64,000 bases of DNA from PALSA-1296 sp038210275 (GTDB taxonomy: Bacteria > Bacteroidota > Ignavibacteria > Palsa-1295): assembly GCA_038210275.1 (NCBI GenBank), contig JBBQWV010000014.1:24647-88646 (forward strand), read 5' to 3'. Positions 17,098-26,150 of the stretch are shown one piece after another (the stretch's first letter is position 1; each line of letters begins with the position of its first letter). The notes beneath the pieces are model-generated. The model worked only from the letters and a program-made list of their open reading frames with translations. It made no database searches and was not told the DNA's origin. A program made the translations under genes and the position numbers.

Positions 17098-18255
17098 ATG
17101 AATTTTCAACTTTCCGAAGATCATATTGCCATCCGCGATGCTGCCCGCGATTTTGCTCAGAATGAAATTGCCTCGTCGGCTGTGGAGCGCGACCTGACAG
17201 GTGAATTCCCTTATGAGATTATAAAAAAGCTCGGTGAACTTGGCTTTATGGGAATGATGGTTGACCCCAAATGGGGCGGCTCAGGGCTTGATGCTGTGAG
17301 TTATGTGCTTGCAATGGAAGAAATTTCGAAGGTTGATGCAAGCTGTTCGGTCGTGATGTCAGTGAATAATTCACTGGTCTGTTGGGGGCTTGAAACTTAC
17401 GGCACCGATGAACAGAAAGAGCGAATTCTAAAACCCCTTGCATCCGGACAGAAACTTGGAGCATACTGCCTTTCAGAACCCGGAGTTGGAAGCGATGCAA
17501 CTCAGCAAGCTACTACTGCCAAGCGCGACGGAAATGATTGGATCGTTGACGGAGCAAAGAATTGGATCACCAATGGGACAACTGCCGACTACTATATCGT
17601 CTTCGCGCAAAGTGATGCGACAAAAAAACATAAAGGCATCAGCGCTTTTATCTTAGAAAAAGGTATGCCCGGTTTTGAGTTCGGTTTAAAAGAAGATAAA
17701 TTGGGTATCAGATCAAGCGATACGTGCTCTCTTTCATTCACCGGAGTTCGAGTACCGGATGCAAATCGTCTGGGTGATGAAGGCACAGGTTTTAAGATCG
17801 CTATGGAATCGCTTAATGGGGGGAGAATTGGTATTGCTGCCCAAGCTCTCGGCATTGCCAGCGGTGCTTATGAGAGGGCGGTAAAATATTCATTCGAGCG
17901 CCATGCGTTCGGGAAGCCGATCAATCAATTGCAGGCAATTCAGTTCAAGCTTGCTGATATGTGTGTCAAAATTGATGCGGCAAGACTGCTCATTCTTCGT
18001 GCTGCACGTTTGAAAGATAGCCACGAATCATATATCAAAGAAGCGGCAATGGCAAAGCTTTATGCTTCGACGATTGCCATGGAAGTTGCGAATCAGGCTA
18101 TTCAAATTCACGGTGGGTATGGGTATGTCAGGGAGTATATTGTTGAAAGATCCTTGCGAGATGCGAAGATCACGGAGATCTATGAAGGCACTTCGGAGAT
18201 ACAACATATAGTCATCGCCAGACAGCTTTTGAAGGAATATGAACTCGTCTCTTAG
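17098..18255 (+). CDS. Acyl-CoA dehydrogenase (short-chain/butyryl-CoA type)
   Basis: FAD-dependent alpha,beta-dehydrogenation of acyl-CoA. The 385 residues match the family length. Motifs include AYCLSEPGVGSDATQQ (FAD/substrate site), WITNG, FTGVRVPDANRLG, RIGIAAQALGIASGAYERA, RHAFGKPINQLQAIQFKLAD and the C-terminal IYEGTSEIQ whose first Glu is in the position of the catalytic base of short- and medium-chain enzymes. The gene stands alone here with no electron-transfer flavoprotein gene beside it. A 218-base spacer precedes it. Confidence 0.95.
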   Translation: MNFQLSEDHIAIRDAARDFAQNEIASSAVERDLTGEFPYEIIKKLGELGFMGMMVDPKWGGSGLDAVSYVLAMEEISKVDASCSVVMSVNNSLVCWGLETYGTDEQKERILKPLASGQKLGAYCLSEPGVGSDATQQATTAKRDGNDWIVDGAKNWITNGTTADYYIVFAQSDATKKHKGISAFILEKGMPGFEFGLKEDKLGIRSSDTCSLSFTGVRVPDANRLGDEGTGFKIAMESLNGGRIGIAAQALGIASGAYERAVKYSFERHAFGKPINQLQAIQFKLADMCVKIDAARLLILRAARLKDSHESYIKEAAMAKLYASTIAMEVANQAIQIHGGYGYVREYIVERSLRDAKITEIYEGTSEIQHIVIARQLLKEYELVS

Positions 18256-18265
18256 ATTATGGACG

Positions 18266-18273
18266 TATATTTG
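18266..18273 (+). promoter_or_regulatory. TATATTTG promoter -7 type box
   Basis: Perfect TAnnTTTG match 35 bases upstream of the barrel-protein start at 18309. The upstream -33 box is not clear. Confidence 0.5.
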
Positions 18274-18308
18274 CTATAAGTTTATTCATCTTTTTATTAC
18301 GTTTACCC

Positions 18309-18851
18309 ATGAAAACACGACACTTCGCATCATTTCTCTTGATTCTATTGGTTTCCGGTACGATCTTTTTTGCACGAACAGGTTACGCTCAACGTGCGAC
18401 GGCAAAAAATAACGACATATCCGTTGACTTTATTGATTACCTTGTTAATAATACATTTCACTTGCAATATGAATGGAAATTGACTTCCACTTCAAGTTTC
18501 CTTGTAAGATTAGCGTATGTGACGAAGAGTGAGAATCCAGGTCCGACTACTGCTCTTGGAGCCGGCGCTGCATGGCGTTTGTACATTATTGATAGCCGTG
18601 CGCTGCAAGGTTTTAGTGTAGCTCCGGCTGTTGATCTCTTTTTCTTTAAAAATACACCGCTTGGTAAAAGCAATATTTTGTTCTCTGTTGGCGCAGACGG
18701 AGGGTACAAGTTTTTCTTCGATCAGATCACTCTCGAACCGACACTCGGTGTGAGGATCGGTTTTGCTCCTGGAAATAACCTTCCGCCGGGCGAGAGTAAT
18801 TTTACCGGTTTATATGTGGTGCCATCGATCTATCTTGGCTACGCTTGGTAG
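18309..18851 (+). CDS. Small outer-membrane beta-barrel protein
   Basis: 180 residues with a signal peptide ending in GYAQ (about 28). The mature part alternates hydrophobic and polar residues as expected for eight short strands, and ends in YVVPSIYLGYAW with a terminal aromatic residue, as in barrel proteins recognised by BamA. No ligand is suggested. It begins a run of three consecutive barrel-type genes. Confidence 0.75.
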   Translation: MKTRHFASFLLILLVSGTIFFARTGYAQRATAKNNDISVDFIDYLVNNTFHLQYEWKLTSTSSFLVRLAYVTKSENPGPTTALGAGAAWRLYIIDSRALQGFSVAPAVDLFFFKNTPLGKSNILFSVGADGGYKFFFDQITLEPTLGVRIGFAPGNNLPPGESNFTGLYVVPSIYLGYAW

Positions 18852-18883
18852 TTACGGGCGGCGAGAAGTTTAGCATCATTGAA

Positions 18884-19447
18884 ATGATGAATCGAATAAC
18901 TCTTTGGCGTTCGAAGCATAAGATTCTGATATTGGTGCTTTTGGTGATTTCCATTTTTTCTCAAAGTGGAGAATGTCAAACGCCGGCTGATTCAGTGCAA
19001 CTTGATAGCAGCCGTCAATTTCATGAACGGCGTGGGGCAGGTGGTTTTGAAGCCGGGAATTCATGGCGCAGCGATGGCTTTCACGGTATATTCTTTCACC
19101 TTTTTTACGAGGCTGAAATTGGTAAGGCGTTCTTGAATGCCGGAGCGTTTTCCTATCAGAAGATAAATGATGGCTTTGGCTTTGATTTTCGCTTGAGGAT
19201 GCCGTACCTGTTTTATCCCAGCGGAAGTCATACGAATTTTTCACCGCTTGTCGGAGTTAGTTTTACCGTCTGGCCGGTTTACAAGCCGACAGTTTCAGTC
19301 GGGATTCCGTTCGGCTTGGAATATGAATTCCTGATTGATAATTTTCCGAATATTTCTGTGAGCGCGAACGCATCTCCACTCATCAATTTGAGTAGTGAAA
19401 AGAACACTGTCATCTTTGATCTTCGATTAGGAATACGATTCGACTGA
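18884..19447 (+). CDS. Outer-membrane beta-barrel-like protein
   Basis: About 187 residues from the ATG at 18884 (the next codon is also ATG), chosen because it starts the signal peptide MMNRITLWRSKHKILILVLL, cleaved near GECQ. An in-frame start at 18845 would overlap the previous gene by 7 bases and spoil the signal. The mature region has barrel-like strands and ends in FDLRLGIRFD with aromatic-hydrophobic alternation. Function unknown. Likely co-transcribed with its neighbours on both sides. Confidence 0.7.
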   Translation: MMNRITLWRSKHKILILVLLVISIFSQSGECQTPADSVQLDSSRQFHERRGAGGFEAGNSWRSDGFHGIFFHLFYEAEIGKAFLNAGAFSYQKINDGFGFDFRLRMPYLFYPSGSHTNFSPLVGVSFTVWPVYKPTVSVGIPFGLEYEFLIDNFPNISVSANASPLINLSSEKNTVIFDLRLGIRFD

Positions 19448-19449
19448 TT

Positions 19450-20199
19450 ATGATACACACTATTTTACATCGCCATTTTTTTCGTGCCTGTGTACTGGTT
19501 TTGATATGCGCCGGATCAGTTCTCGCGCAAAAATCCGATACGACTCGCAAGCGAATTCCGCGCGAGGAGATCGGTATTGTAAAAAAGCTGACGGTCATGC
19601 CGTATGCAACGATCAGCTATAATATCCAGTCTGGTCAGGCATTTCCGAAAAGCGCACAGGGAATAGGTTACGGTTTCGGACTTGCATTCGATCTCACCGA
19701 AGATAAGCAGCCGGTCGGAGCGTATTTTGATTTCGCCTATCAAGATATGCGAGCACATGCCGCTGACGGCGCTTGCAAGGTTGTCGGACCTGATACGATC
19801 GGAGCTGTTGCAGTCTCTGTTCCGGTGACACATTATTTTTCTTATGCGGTGTTCGAAGGATTTGTAAAACTTCAAACTCTTAAAAGCAACGGATATTTTC
19901 TCATTGGCGGAAGTTTAGGCGTTGCAACTACGGGCTTAACTGTTTCAGAAGGTCCGGGTACGGCAAGTTATTCGGAATGGAAAACAGTAGATACCTACCA
20001 TGAATTGCGTCTTGATATTCGAGCGGGTCTCGGTATTAAGCTGGGGTACATTTCCGGGCATCAACTCGTCTTTGAAGCAAGATTCGGATACCCTGTGACA
20101 ACTGTGCTCGGAGATTATCACGACTTCTGCAATGGCTCGGATGCGCACGGATCGTGGCGGGTAGTGACTCTGCAAGCTAATATTGGCTTGCGATTATAA
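19450..20199 (+). CDS. Outer-membrane beta-barrel protein
   Basis: 249 residues with a signal peptide ending near SVLAQ (about 26). The pattern AYFDFAYQDMRAHA, GYFLIGGSLGVATTG and WRVVTLQANIGLRL suggests a barrel with a C-terminal strand. It starts two bases after the stop of the preceding gene. A terminator-like hairpin at 20219-20236 follows. Function unknown. Confidence 0.75.
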   Translation: MIHTILHRHFFRACVLVLICAGSVLAQKSDTTRKRIPREEIGIVKKLTVMPYATISYNIQSGQAFPKSAQGIGYGFGLAFDLTEDKQPVGAYFDFAYQDMRAHAADGACKVVGPDTIGAVAVSVPVTHYFSYAVFEGFVKLQTLKSNGYFLIGGSLGVATTGLTVSEGPGTASYSEWKTVDTYHELRLDIRAGLGIKLGYISGHQLVFEARFGYPVTTVLGDYHDFCNGSDAHGSWRVVTLQANIGLRL

Positions 20200-20218
20200 G
20201 GTGTTACTTTCGTAACCG

Positions 20219-20247
20219 GGCTTCGTAAACGAAGCCGTACATTTTTT
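20219..20247 (+). terminator. Probable rho-independent terminator
   Basis: GGCTTCG, loop TAAA, CGAAGCC (20219-20236), followed by GTACATTTTTTG. It separates the barrel genes from lemA. Confidence 0.7.
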
Positions 20248-20264
20248 GATAGTATTTATTTTTT

Positions 20265-20942
20265 ATGAAAAAATCCTGGTTAATTATTGGCGGTATTGTT
20301 TTCTTTTTGCTGATCCTCTTTTTCTGGTGGCGCACTACGTATAACGGACTGATTCAAAAGGAAGAAAATATTAAACTTCAGTTGGGGCAGTTGAATAATG
20401 TGTATCAGCAGCGACTTGACCTGATCCCGAATCTTGTTGCAACCGTGCAAGGATCTGCCGTAGCAGAACGTCAGACGCTTGACGAAGTCATCGGCGCACG
20501 TGCGAAAGCGACAGGGGTTACCTTGACTCCCGAAGCTTTGAAAGACCCGCAGGCTTTTGCGAATTTCCAAAAACTTCAGGATAATGTTTCGAGCGCAATT
20601 TCGAGATTACTCGTCACTGTAGAAAAATATCCCGATCTGAAATCGCAGGCAAATTTCTCAACGCTGATGTCGCAGATCGAAGGACAGGAAAGCCGCGTCC
20701 GCCTTGAACGTAATCGTTACAATGAAAACGTGAATGACTACAACCGCAGCATCCGTGTATTTCCATCCAGCATAATCGCAGGGATGTCCGGCTTCACAAA
20801 ATATGAATATTTCCAAGCTGCTCCCGGAGCCGAGAATGCTCCGAAAGTAAATTTCCCCGGAAGCACAACGCCCGAAGCTCCTACAACCGCGCCTGCCAAT
20901 ACTCCGGCGCAACGAGGACCCGAGAGACCGTCGGGAAAATAA
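20265..20942 (+). CDS. LemA family membrane protein
   Basis: 225 residues: one N-terminal membrane anchor (about 5-24, WLIIGGIVFFLLILFFWW), then the LemA helical domain with YNGLIQKEENIKL, QRLDLIPNLVATVQG, RAKATG and ERNRYNENVNDYNRSIRVFP, and a Pro/Ala/Thr-rich tail (about 195-225). LemA proteins are widespread; their biochemical role is unsettled. They often lie next to TPM-domain genes, but here the TPM gene is 35 kb away at 55904. Confidence 0.93.
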   Translation: MKKSWLIIGGIVFFLLILFFWWRTTYNGLIQKEENIKLQLGQLNNVYQQRLDLIPNLVATVQGSAVAERQTLDEVIGARAKATGVTLTPEALKDPQAFANFQKLQDNVSSAISRLLVTVEKYPDLKSQANFSTLMSQIEGQESRVRLERNRYNENVNDYNRSIRVFPSSIIAGMSGFTKYEYFQAAPGAENAPKVNFPGSTTPEAPTTAPANTPAQRGPERPSGK

Positions 20943-20991
20943 ATTACGGAGTAGAAGTTATGAATTGGGATTTCTAATTCCTAATTGAGCA

Positions 20992-23829
20992 TTACCATAC
21001 CCATTCAGGAATATGCACTACCGAACCGATGGCACTGCGAATCGGACGCCATATTGCCCAGAAGAGACTGACGTTGGGATCAATATCAGCATTGATTTCT
21101 CCAGTATGGAGTGGGCGATCAAGTTCGGGTGTATTATGCGAACGCATAAAAAGTGCATTTGCCAAAAATGAGAATAATCCCGGCGGAAATTTATCCCATC
21201 TGAAAAATTTGACGCGAAGACTATCATATTGCGGCACGAGCGTTCCGGTCATTAAAGTATTTTTCAGCTCAATATTGAATTGAGCTGACCTTACAACTCC
21301 GCTTAGGGTGAAAGGCTCTGTAAGTGCAAGATAATTATTTAAGAGCGATGCGTCCATACTTCCGGCAGTCCCCTTTATTTTCAGATCAAGAACCGGATTC
21401 ATAAGTTGATACTCCAAATTAAAATTAACTAAACCTTCATTCATGAGCTTCAGATCGCCTTCAATTGGTGTTACAAAATGCTGCCCATGAGTACTTGAAT
21501 CATTGGATATCTCACCAATGTGGGCATTGACATTAGTCATTATGATCGTACCGGGTTCCGTCGTATCTGGCCAGCTTTCGCGAAATGAGATAATTCCATT
21601 TTGGGCAGCAACAGATTTTATGCCCAGAGGCACTCGTATTTTTTGAAATATTTCCTGCGGATATATTTCCTTGGATGTATGAGGCGCTTCGGGTTTGCGC
21701 CTATCGCCATAGACATGAAGCGCCCAGTTGGCTAATTGAATGCTATCGGCAAATATGCCTTTACCCAAAAGTAATCGTTGATAATCAAGACCTTCAATGG
21801 AAATATGCGGCGCAAAAAGCTTGATGCGTTCAGTCCGAAATTGAAATGCGTTTCCAAAAGAATCTTCGGGGATAAGTGGATATACGATTACTGAATCAAT
21901 CGAAAGTGTACGTTTACGAAAATCACCTTTTATTCCACTTTCGGAATATCTATTTACCGCACCCGGCGTTTGCTGCGTCAATGCTCCGATCTGAAAAGTC
22001 CCGGCATCGCTGAAAAGCATTCCGCGTTTGGTGATCCATGAGTTTTTATCGAGCTTAAAATTTTTCAGTGATACTTGAAAATTCATAATTGAATCTCCGC
22101 GTCCGGGCGGATTTTTCGGATCATCAAGAAAGTGAATGCCATAAAGACTTCCACCTGACACGCTTACAGAACCAAAGGATGCGATGGGCAATAGTAAGGG
22201 CAGCGGATATTCTTTAAATTGACGGATCCTCTCAAGAGGGTCGCTCGAAATTATCGAATCAAAACTTGTGATAGGAGTCGTTGCGCTTTCAGCAAGATAT
22301 ATTTTTGGGTCGCGCAGGGTAAGGCTTGAAGAAAATAATCCTTCGCGCATCAGAAGTTTCCAAATATTTACTCCACTCACTTCTGCAGATTTTAAACGAA
22401 CAAGCTTTAAGCCTTTTACCGAAGGCTCTAAATTGATGTTCGATATTTTCAAAGATTTTTCAGTGCCATCCATCCGACCGAATTTCAGATTTCCAAGCGA
22501 TGTATTCACACTGCTTTCGCCTTTTATTCCGTAGTTTGCATTCTTGCTGAAAAAATTAGAGATATTTGCAAATGGCGTTGTTTTATCAACTTTGAATTGC
22601 CGAAGGGACAATGTAATTCTTTTTAGTGCACTGACGGAATGAGCTTGCGGAAGCAGCGCATAAACTTCAGCATTTGTTACATTGACCGATTGCAACTCAA
22701 TGCTCGGAAGTAAACTCGGAAGCGGAATGAGATCAGATGCTGAGAGATGATCAGCATAACTTGGATGCGGGCGAATCTGTGACACATCCTGCAATTCAAT
22801 GCGAGGATTATTTATTGTCGCATTTCTGGCATGAAATCCAAGACCTGCAAGTGCAGCAGACCAATCAAGTCCGGAGAATTCTATTTGCTTAATAGAAGTT
22901 TTTCTGATCTCTTCGATCGGTTTTCTTGCAATGATATTTGAGATCATCATTGATGAATCAATGAGATCACCATCCACTGATGCAACATCAATATCCGTTA
23001 CGCCAAGCGAATCGACATGAGAAATATCTTCTGCGTGGAACGTTGCACTCTTGCAGAAGAAAGTGGAGAGAGCTGTTTTATATGTAGGCTCATCAAGATA
23101 AAAATCACGGAATTCAAGCGAGGCATTTTTGACAAGTAAACCACCCCCATTTAGCGGCAACGCACTTTTACCATCATTAGATATCGCGGCAGGGGACGTA
23201 GGGGTACCTTCAGAGAAATACAATTGGGCATTTTCTATCTTAATAGTTTTTGATGACACCGCCGGAAGAAAACTTGGAAGCAATCCGGTATTTGCTGCAA
23301 ATTTAGGAAGCGTACCGGGACGTAAATAAATTTTTGGAGAACGAATATTTATAGAGCCGGCAAAAAGACCTTTTTGTAAAATTAATTTCCAGTAATCAAG
23401 ACCGGCAATGACCACGGTATCTGTCGAGAACCTGTCAAGCGGAGTTGCGACACCGAAATCGGCAGAGCTTGTATCCGTCTTCCCGTCTTCTGATCTTCCA
23501 TTATCAATGATCCTCACGCCGGTAAGGATAAGACTATCTTTATTTGGGGATAGGGTGATGCTATTCATTTGCAATGAATAGCGGCGTCCAAGACGGTCAA
23601 CGACGAACTGCTTCAGTTTCGGCTCGACAGCATAATGAACGATCGTGTTTGGAAAAAAAGTTACAATAATACCGCCTATGATCGCAACAAGGAGAATTGC
23701 TCCTGCGACAGAATAAATGATCTTTCGTCTTCGTGAATGTGGTTTTCGCGTTTTGACGCCTTCGGTCTTACGAACGTCTTCTCTTTCTGGCATAATAGTG
23801 GTTTTAATACTTATTGGGGAAGTACTCAT
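20992..23829 (-). CDS. Large AsmA/DUF748-like membrane-anchored protein with three internal repeats
   Basis: About 945 residues from the ATG at 23827-23829 (a TTG at 23869 would add 14). A basic stretch and one membrane segment (about 40-60, IIYSVAGAILLVAIIGGIIV) anchor it; the rest is predicted periplasmic. Three internal copies of a module are visible: GLDYWKLILQKGLFAGSI, then VNIWKLLMREGLFSSSL, then GLDYQRLLLGKGIFADSI, each followed by a PKIYL-like segment and a further conserved strand set. The C-terminal part (ISFRES, MDASLLNNYLALTEP, PPGLFSFLANALFMR) resembles AsmA/TamB-like proteins implicated in lipid transfer to the outer membrane. Convergent with lemA. Confidence 0.8.
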   Translation of the reverse strand: MSTSPISIKTTIMPEREDVRKTEGVKTRKPHSRRRKIIYSVAGAILLVAIIGGIIVTFFPNTIVHYAVEPKLKQFVVDRLGRRYSLQMNSITLSPNKDSLILTGVRIIDNGRSEDGKTDTSSADFGVATPLDRFSTDTVVIAGLDYWKLILQKGLFAGSINIRSPKIYLRPGTLPKFAANTGLLPSFLPAVSSKTIKIENAQLYFSEGTPTSPAAISNDGKSALPLNGGGLLVKNASLEFRDFYLDEPTYKTALSTFFCKSATFHAEDISHVDSLGVTDIDVASVDGDLIDSSMMISNIIARKPIEEIRKTSIKQIEFSGLDWSAALAGLGFHARNATINNPRIELQDVSQIRPHPSYADHLSASDLIPLPSLLPSIELQSVNVTNAEVYALLPQAHSVSALKRITLSLRQFKVDKTTPFANISNFFSKNANYGIKGESSVNTSLGNLKFGRMDGTEKSLKISNINLEPSVKGLKLVRLKSAEVSGVNIWKLLMREGLFSSSLTLRDPKIYLAESATTPITSFDSIISSDPLERIRQFKEYPLPLLLPIASFGSVSVSGGSLYGIHFLDDPKNPPGRGDSIMNFQVSLKNFKLDKNSWITKRGMLFSDAGTFQIGALTQQTPGAVNRYSESGIKGDFRKRTLSIDSVIVYPLIPEDSFGNAFQFRTERIKLFAPHISIEGLDYQRLLLGKGIFADSIQLANWALHVYGDRRKPEAPHTSKEIYPQEIFQKIRVPLGIKSVAAQNGIISFRESWPDTTEPGTIIMTNVNAHIGEISNDSSTHGQHFVTPIEGDLKLMNEGLVNFNLEYQLMNPVLDLKIKGTAGSMDASLLNNYLALTEPFTLSGVVRSAQFNIELKNTLMTGTLVPQYDSLRVKFFRWDKFPPGLFSFLANALFMRSHNTPELDRPLHTGEINADIDPNVSLFWAIWRPIRSAIGSVVHIPEWVW

Positions 23830-23878
23830 ATCAAACGAAATTGGGCTTGTATCGGTTCGAAAGAGAGTCAACGGATAA

Positions 23879-23922
23879 TGTCATTGCGAGGAGTGCTTTA
23901 GCACGACGCGGCAATCTAAAAA
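23879..23922 (+). repeat. Family A palindromic repeat, half copy
   Basis: TGTCATTGCGAGGA, stem GTGCTTTAGCAC, then GCGGCAATCTAAAAA. It lies between the divergent AsmA-like and msrA genes. Confidence 0.85.
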
Positions 23923-24008
23923 CTTTAACATTTTGAAGTTGAACATCCTTCATGAATCTTTTCCCATCCCCTAATCGTATAGTGGTAACTTAATTATTCA
24001 AGCTATTT

Positions 24009-24674
24009 ATGAAATACTTCTCAATTCTATTTTTCCTATTCGCTGCCGTTGGATGTTCTGCAAAAGAGGAAAAAATCCCGGCAAATTCTGTAAAGGAAGT
24101 TTCTTCCAAGGAAGTGAGTGATAATAATGCCGATAAAAACATGGAGCACGCGACGTTTGCTATGGGTTGCTTCTGGCATTCTGAAGAAATTTTTCTTGAG
24201 ATCAAGGGCGTGAAAAATGCTCTGCCCGGATATTCCGGCGGCACGGAGAGCAATCCGTCGTATGAAATGGTCGGAAGTGGTAATACGACTTATGCTGAAG
24301 CCGTGGATATTACTTACGATCCGTCAGTCCTTTCTTATCAAAAACTTCTCGAAGTTTTTTTTACAGAGCACGATCCGACAACTCCGAATTATGCTGCGCC
24401 CGATGAAGGTCCGCAATACCGCTCAGTAATTTTTTACAGAAATGCCGAGCAGAAAAAGGAAGCGGAGGAATTTATTGCAAAGTTAGGGGCGTCGCATAAA
24501 TTCTCGAATCCGATCATCACACAGGTAACTTCCTTTACGAAATTTTATAAGGCAGAGGATTATCACATCCGTTACTTCCGCAATCATCCTTCTGGTCAGT
24601 CGTATATTGATAATGTTACGAAGCCGGAAGTCGAGAGATTCCGAAAGCATTTTCCGGAGTTAGTACAGAAGTAA
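24009..24674 (+). CDS. msrA: Peptide-methionine (S)-S-oxide reductase, lipoprotein form
   Basis: Reduces methionine-S-sulfoxide in oxidised proteins. The 221 residues begin with a lipoprotein signal MKYFSILFFLFAAVGC (Cys about 16), so it should act in the periplasm or at the outer membrane rather than the cytoplasm. The catalytic motif is MGCFWHSEEIF (about 52-62); PGYSGG, AEAVDITYDP, FTEHDPTT and QYRSVIFY follow, as in MsrA. The C-terminus lacks a fused MsrB domain. Single gene, facing the convergent secreted-protein gene that shares its end. Confidence 0.95.
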   Translation: MKYFSILFFLFAAVGCSAKEEKIPANSVKEVSSKEVSDNNADKNMEHATFAMGCFWHSEEIFLEIKGVKNALPGYSGGTESNPSYEMVGSGNTTYAEAVDITYDPSVLSYQKLLEVFFTEHDPTTPNYAAPDEGPQYRSVIFYRNAEQKKEAEEFIAKLGASHKFSNPIITQVTSFTKFYKAEDYHIRYFRNHPSGQSYIDNVTKPEVERFRKHFPELVQK

Positions 24675-26039
24675 TTATCGCTTGATGATCAGGACAAAGA
24701 ATTGAGTCCCTAATGACATCTGTTCTGTTTGAATATTAACGATAAGCCATCTTTGGGTGGAAGTATCATATACAACACCTGATGAGACCGCAACGTGTAA
24801 ACCACCTGCTTGATTGGCTACACCCTGATAATTTGTAATGAGCACAATAGCGTTCGGATCGCCATTGCATAGAGGATTATCAATCTCCGTTCCGTCGTAA
24901 CCCCAGGTGTTGGGATTCGGTACCATTCGAAGATTTGCAGTTGTGGCTGTGTGAACGAAAGCTGCCTGATTTGTACCGGCAAGTTTTATTGCGCCGTTCG
25001 TAATTTGCAATGCAGTTCCAATTCCTGAACCTGAATACTGTGCCTCAACTCCTGAAGCAGTTGGGGAGGATGTCTCGCCATGAACTCCTATGCTTCCTGT
25101 TGAAATTGCTCTGACTGCCATCCCATTGCCGGTATTGATCGCTTCAAGGGTATTTACTCCGGCTGAACTTGCACTCTGAAAAAAACCTGCATGTCCACTT
25201 GAGCTACTGGCATTTACTGCGTCTCCACTGAGGGCGACAGCAGTAATTCCATTTGCATTCCCAGCTCCACGAGCAAGCATTCCGCTAAATGAATTTGATC
25301 CGCCGTTAGAAAACCCAACGACTCCATTATACCCAAATCCACCGTCGCCCCATATTGCGGCAGAGGACATAGTCAGAATTTGAGAGCCTTTATTTGCAAT
25401 ACCAGATATAGTAGTGCCGGTTGCTCCATTATTAAAAATATTGAATATTGACTTTATTCCATTTACTGCACTATCCGAGTATGGAAGTTTGAAACTTGTA
25501 CCATTACCACTGACTACAGAAGATATCGTAATATTTCTTCCTGTATTATTAACGGTTGTGCCTCCTGCTCCGATGATTCGCAATGGTCCATCAACTTCAT
25601 TAATAGTAGTCACAACTCCTTTTGCATCTGAAGACACATTCTCTGCAACGGTAGCTCTTTCTGCTCTCAGTGCATAAGGTACGGATGTTAGTGCAGTTCG
25701 GGGAATGAGTTCAGTACCATTTGCAATAGTAACTCCAAGAAAATATGCTCGATTAAAATCAAGTGCGTTGGGCAAAAGAGTGACTGAACCGATGATAACA
25801 TTAAAAATGCCCTTTACAACAACGGCACTCTGAACTTCGGTAAAAATCGAAGTTCCGCCTGTGGCACTCAGGTAGAGGTTGAGCGTCAAAGAATAGTTGC
25901 CGTCTGCTACGAAGTTGCCATCAGGATGTGTCAGAACTCCCTGATAGCTAATTGTTCTCGGGATCTGTGCTGAACTTGTGGCGGTGAGGAAGAATAACCC
26001 AAAAAATAGTACTGCAAATATGGCGGAAATTGTCTTCAT
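24675..26039 (-). CDS. Secreted repeat-rich surface protein
   Basis: 454 residues with a signal peptide ending near SSAQ (about 25), then IPRTISYQGVLTHPDG, an opening typical of secreted Bacteroidota/Ignavibacteria proteins. The middle (about 150-340) is Gly/Ser/Asn-rich with low-complexity, parallel-beta or tail-fibre-like character. The C-terminus holds NPLCNGDPNAIVLITNYQG and a TQRWLIVN segment, a small beta-domain found at the end of other secreted proteins. No type IX sorting signal is evident. Function unknown. The stop codon directly abuts the msrA stop on the other strand. Confidence 0.75.
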   Translation of the reverse strand: MKTISAIFAVLFFGLFFLTATSSAQIPRTISYQGVLTHPDGNFVADGNYSLTLNLYLSATGGTSIFTEVQSAVVVKGIFNVIIGSVTLLPNALDFNRAYFLGVTIANGTELIPRTALTSVPYALRAERATVAENVSSDAKGVVTTINEVDGPLRIIGAGGTTVNNTGRNITISSVVSGNGTSFKLPYSDSAVNGIKSIFNIFNNGATGTTISGIANKGSQILTMSSAAIWGDGGFGYNGVVGFSNGGSNSFSGMLARGAGNANGITAVALSGDAVNASSSSGHAGFFQSASSAGVNTLEAINTGNGMAVRAISTGSIGVHGETSSPTASGVEAQYSGSGIGTALQITNGAIKLAGTNQAAFVHTATTANLRMVPNPNTWGYDGTEIDNPLCNGDPNAIVLITNYQGVANQAGGLHVAVSSGVVYDTSTQRWLIVNIQTEQMSLGTQFFVLIIKR

Positions 26040-26150
26040 AGTAATGACCTCTGTCTAAAAATTTGAAAAAGTAGGTATTCAGTTATGCAACATACAACAA
26101 TCCCACGGACTCAGAGAGGAAATCCAACTTTTTTCTGTTAGTATCCTCCG

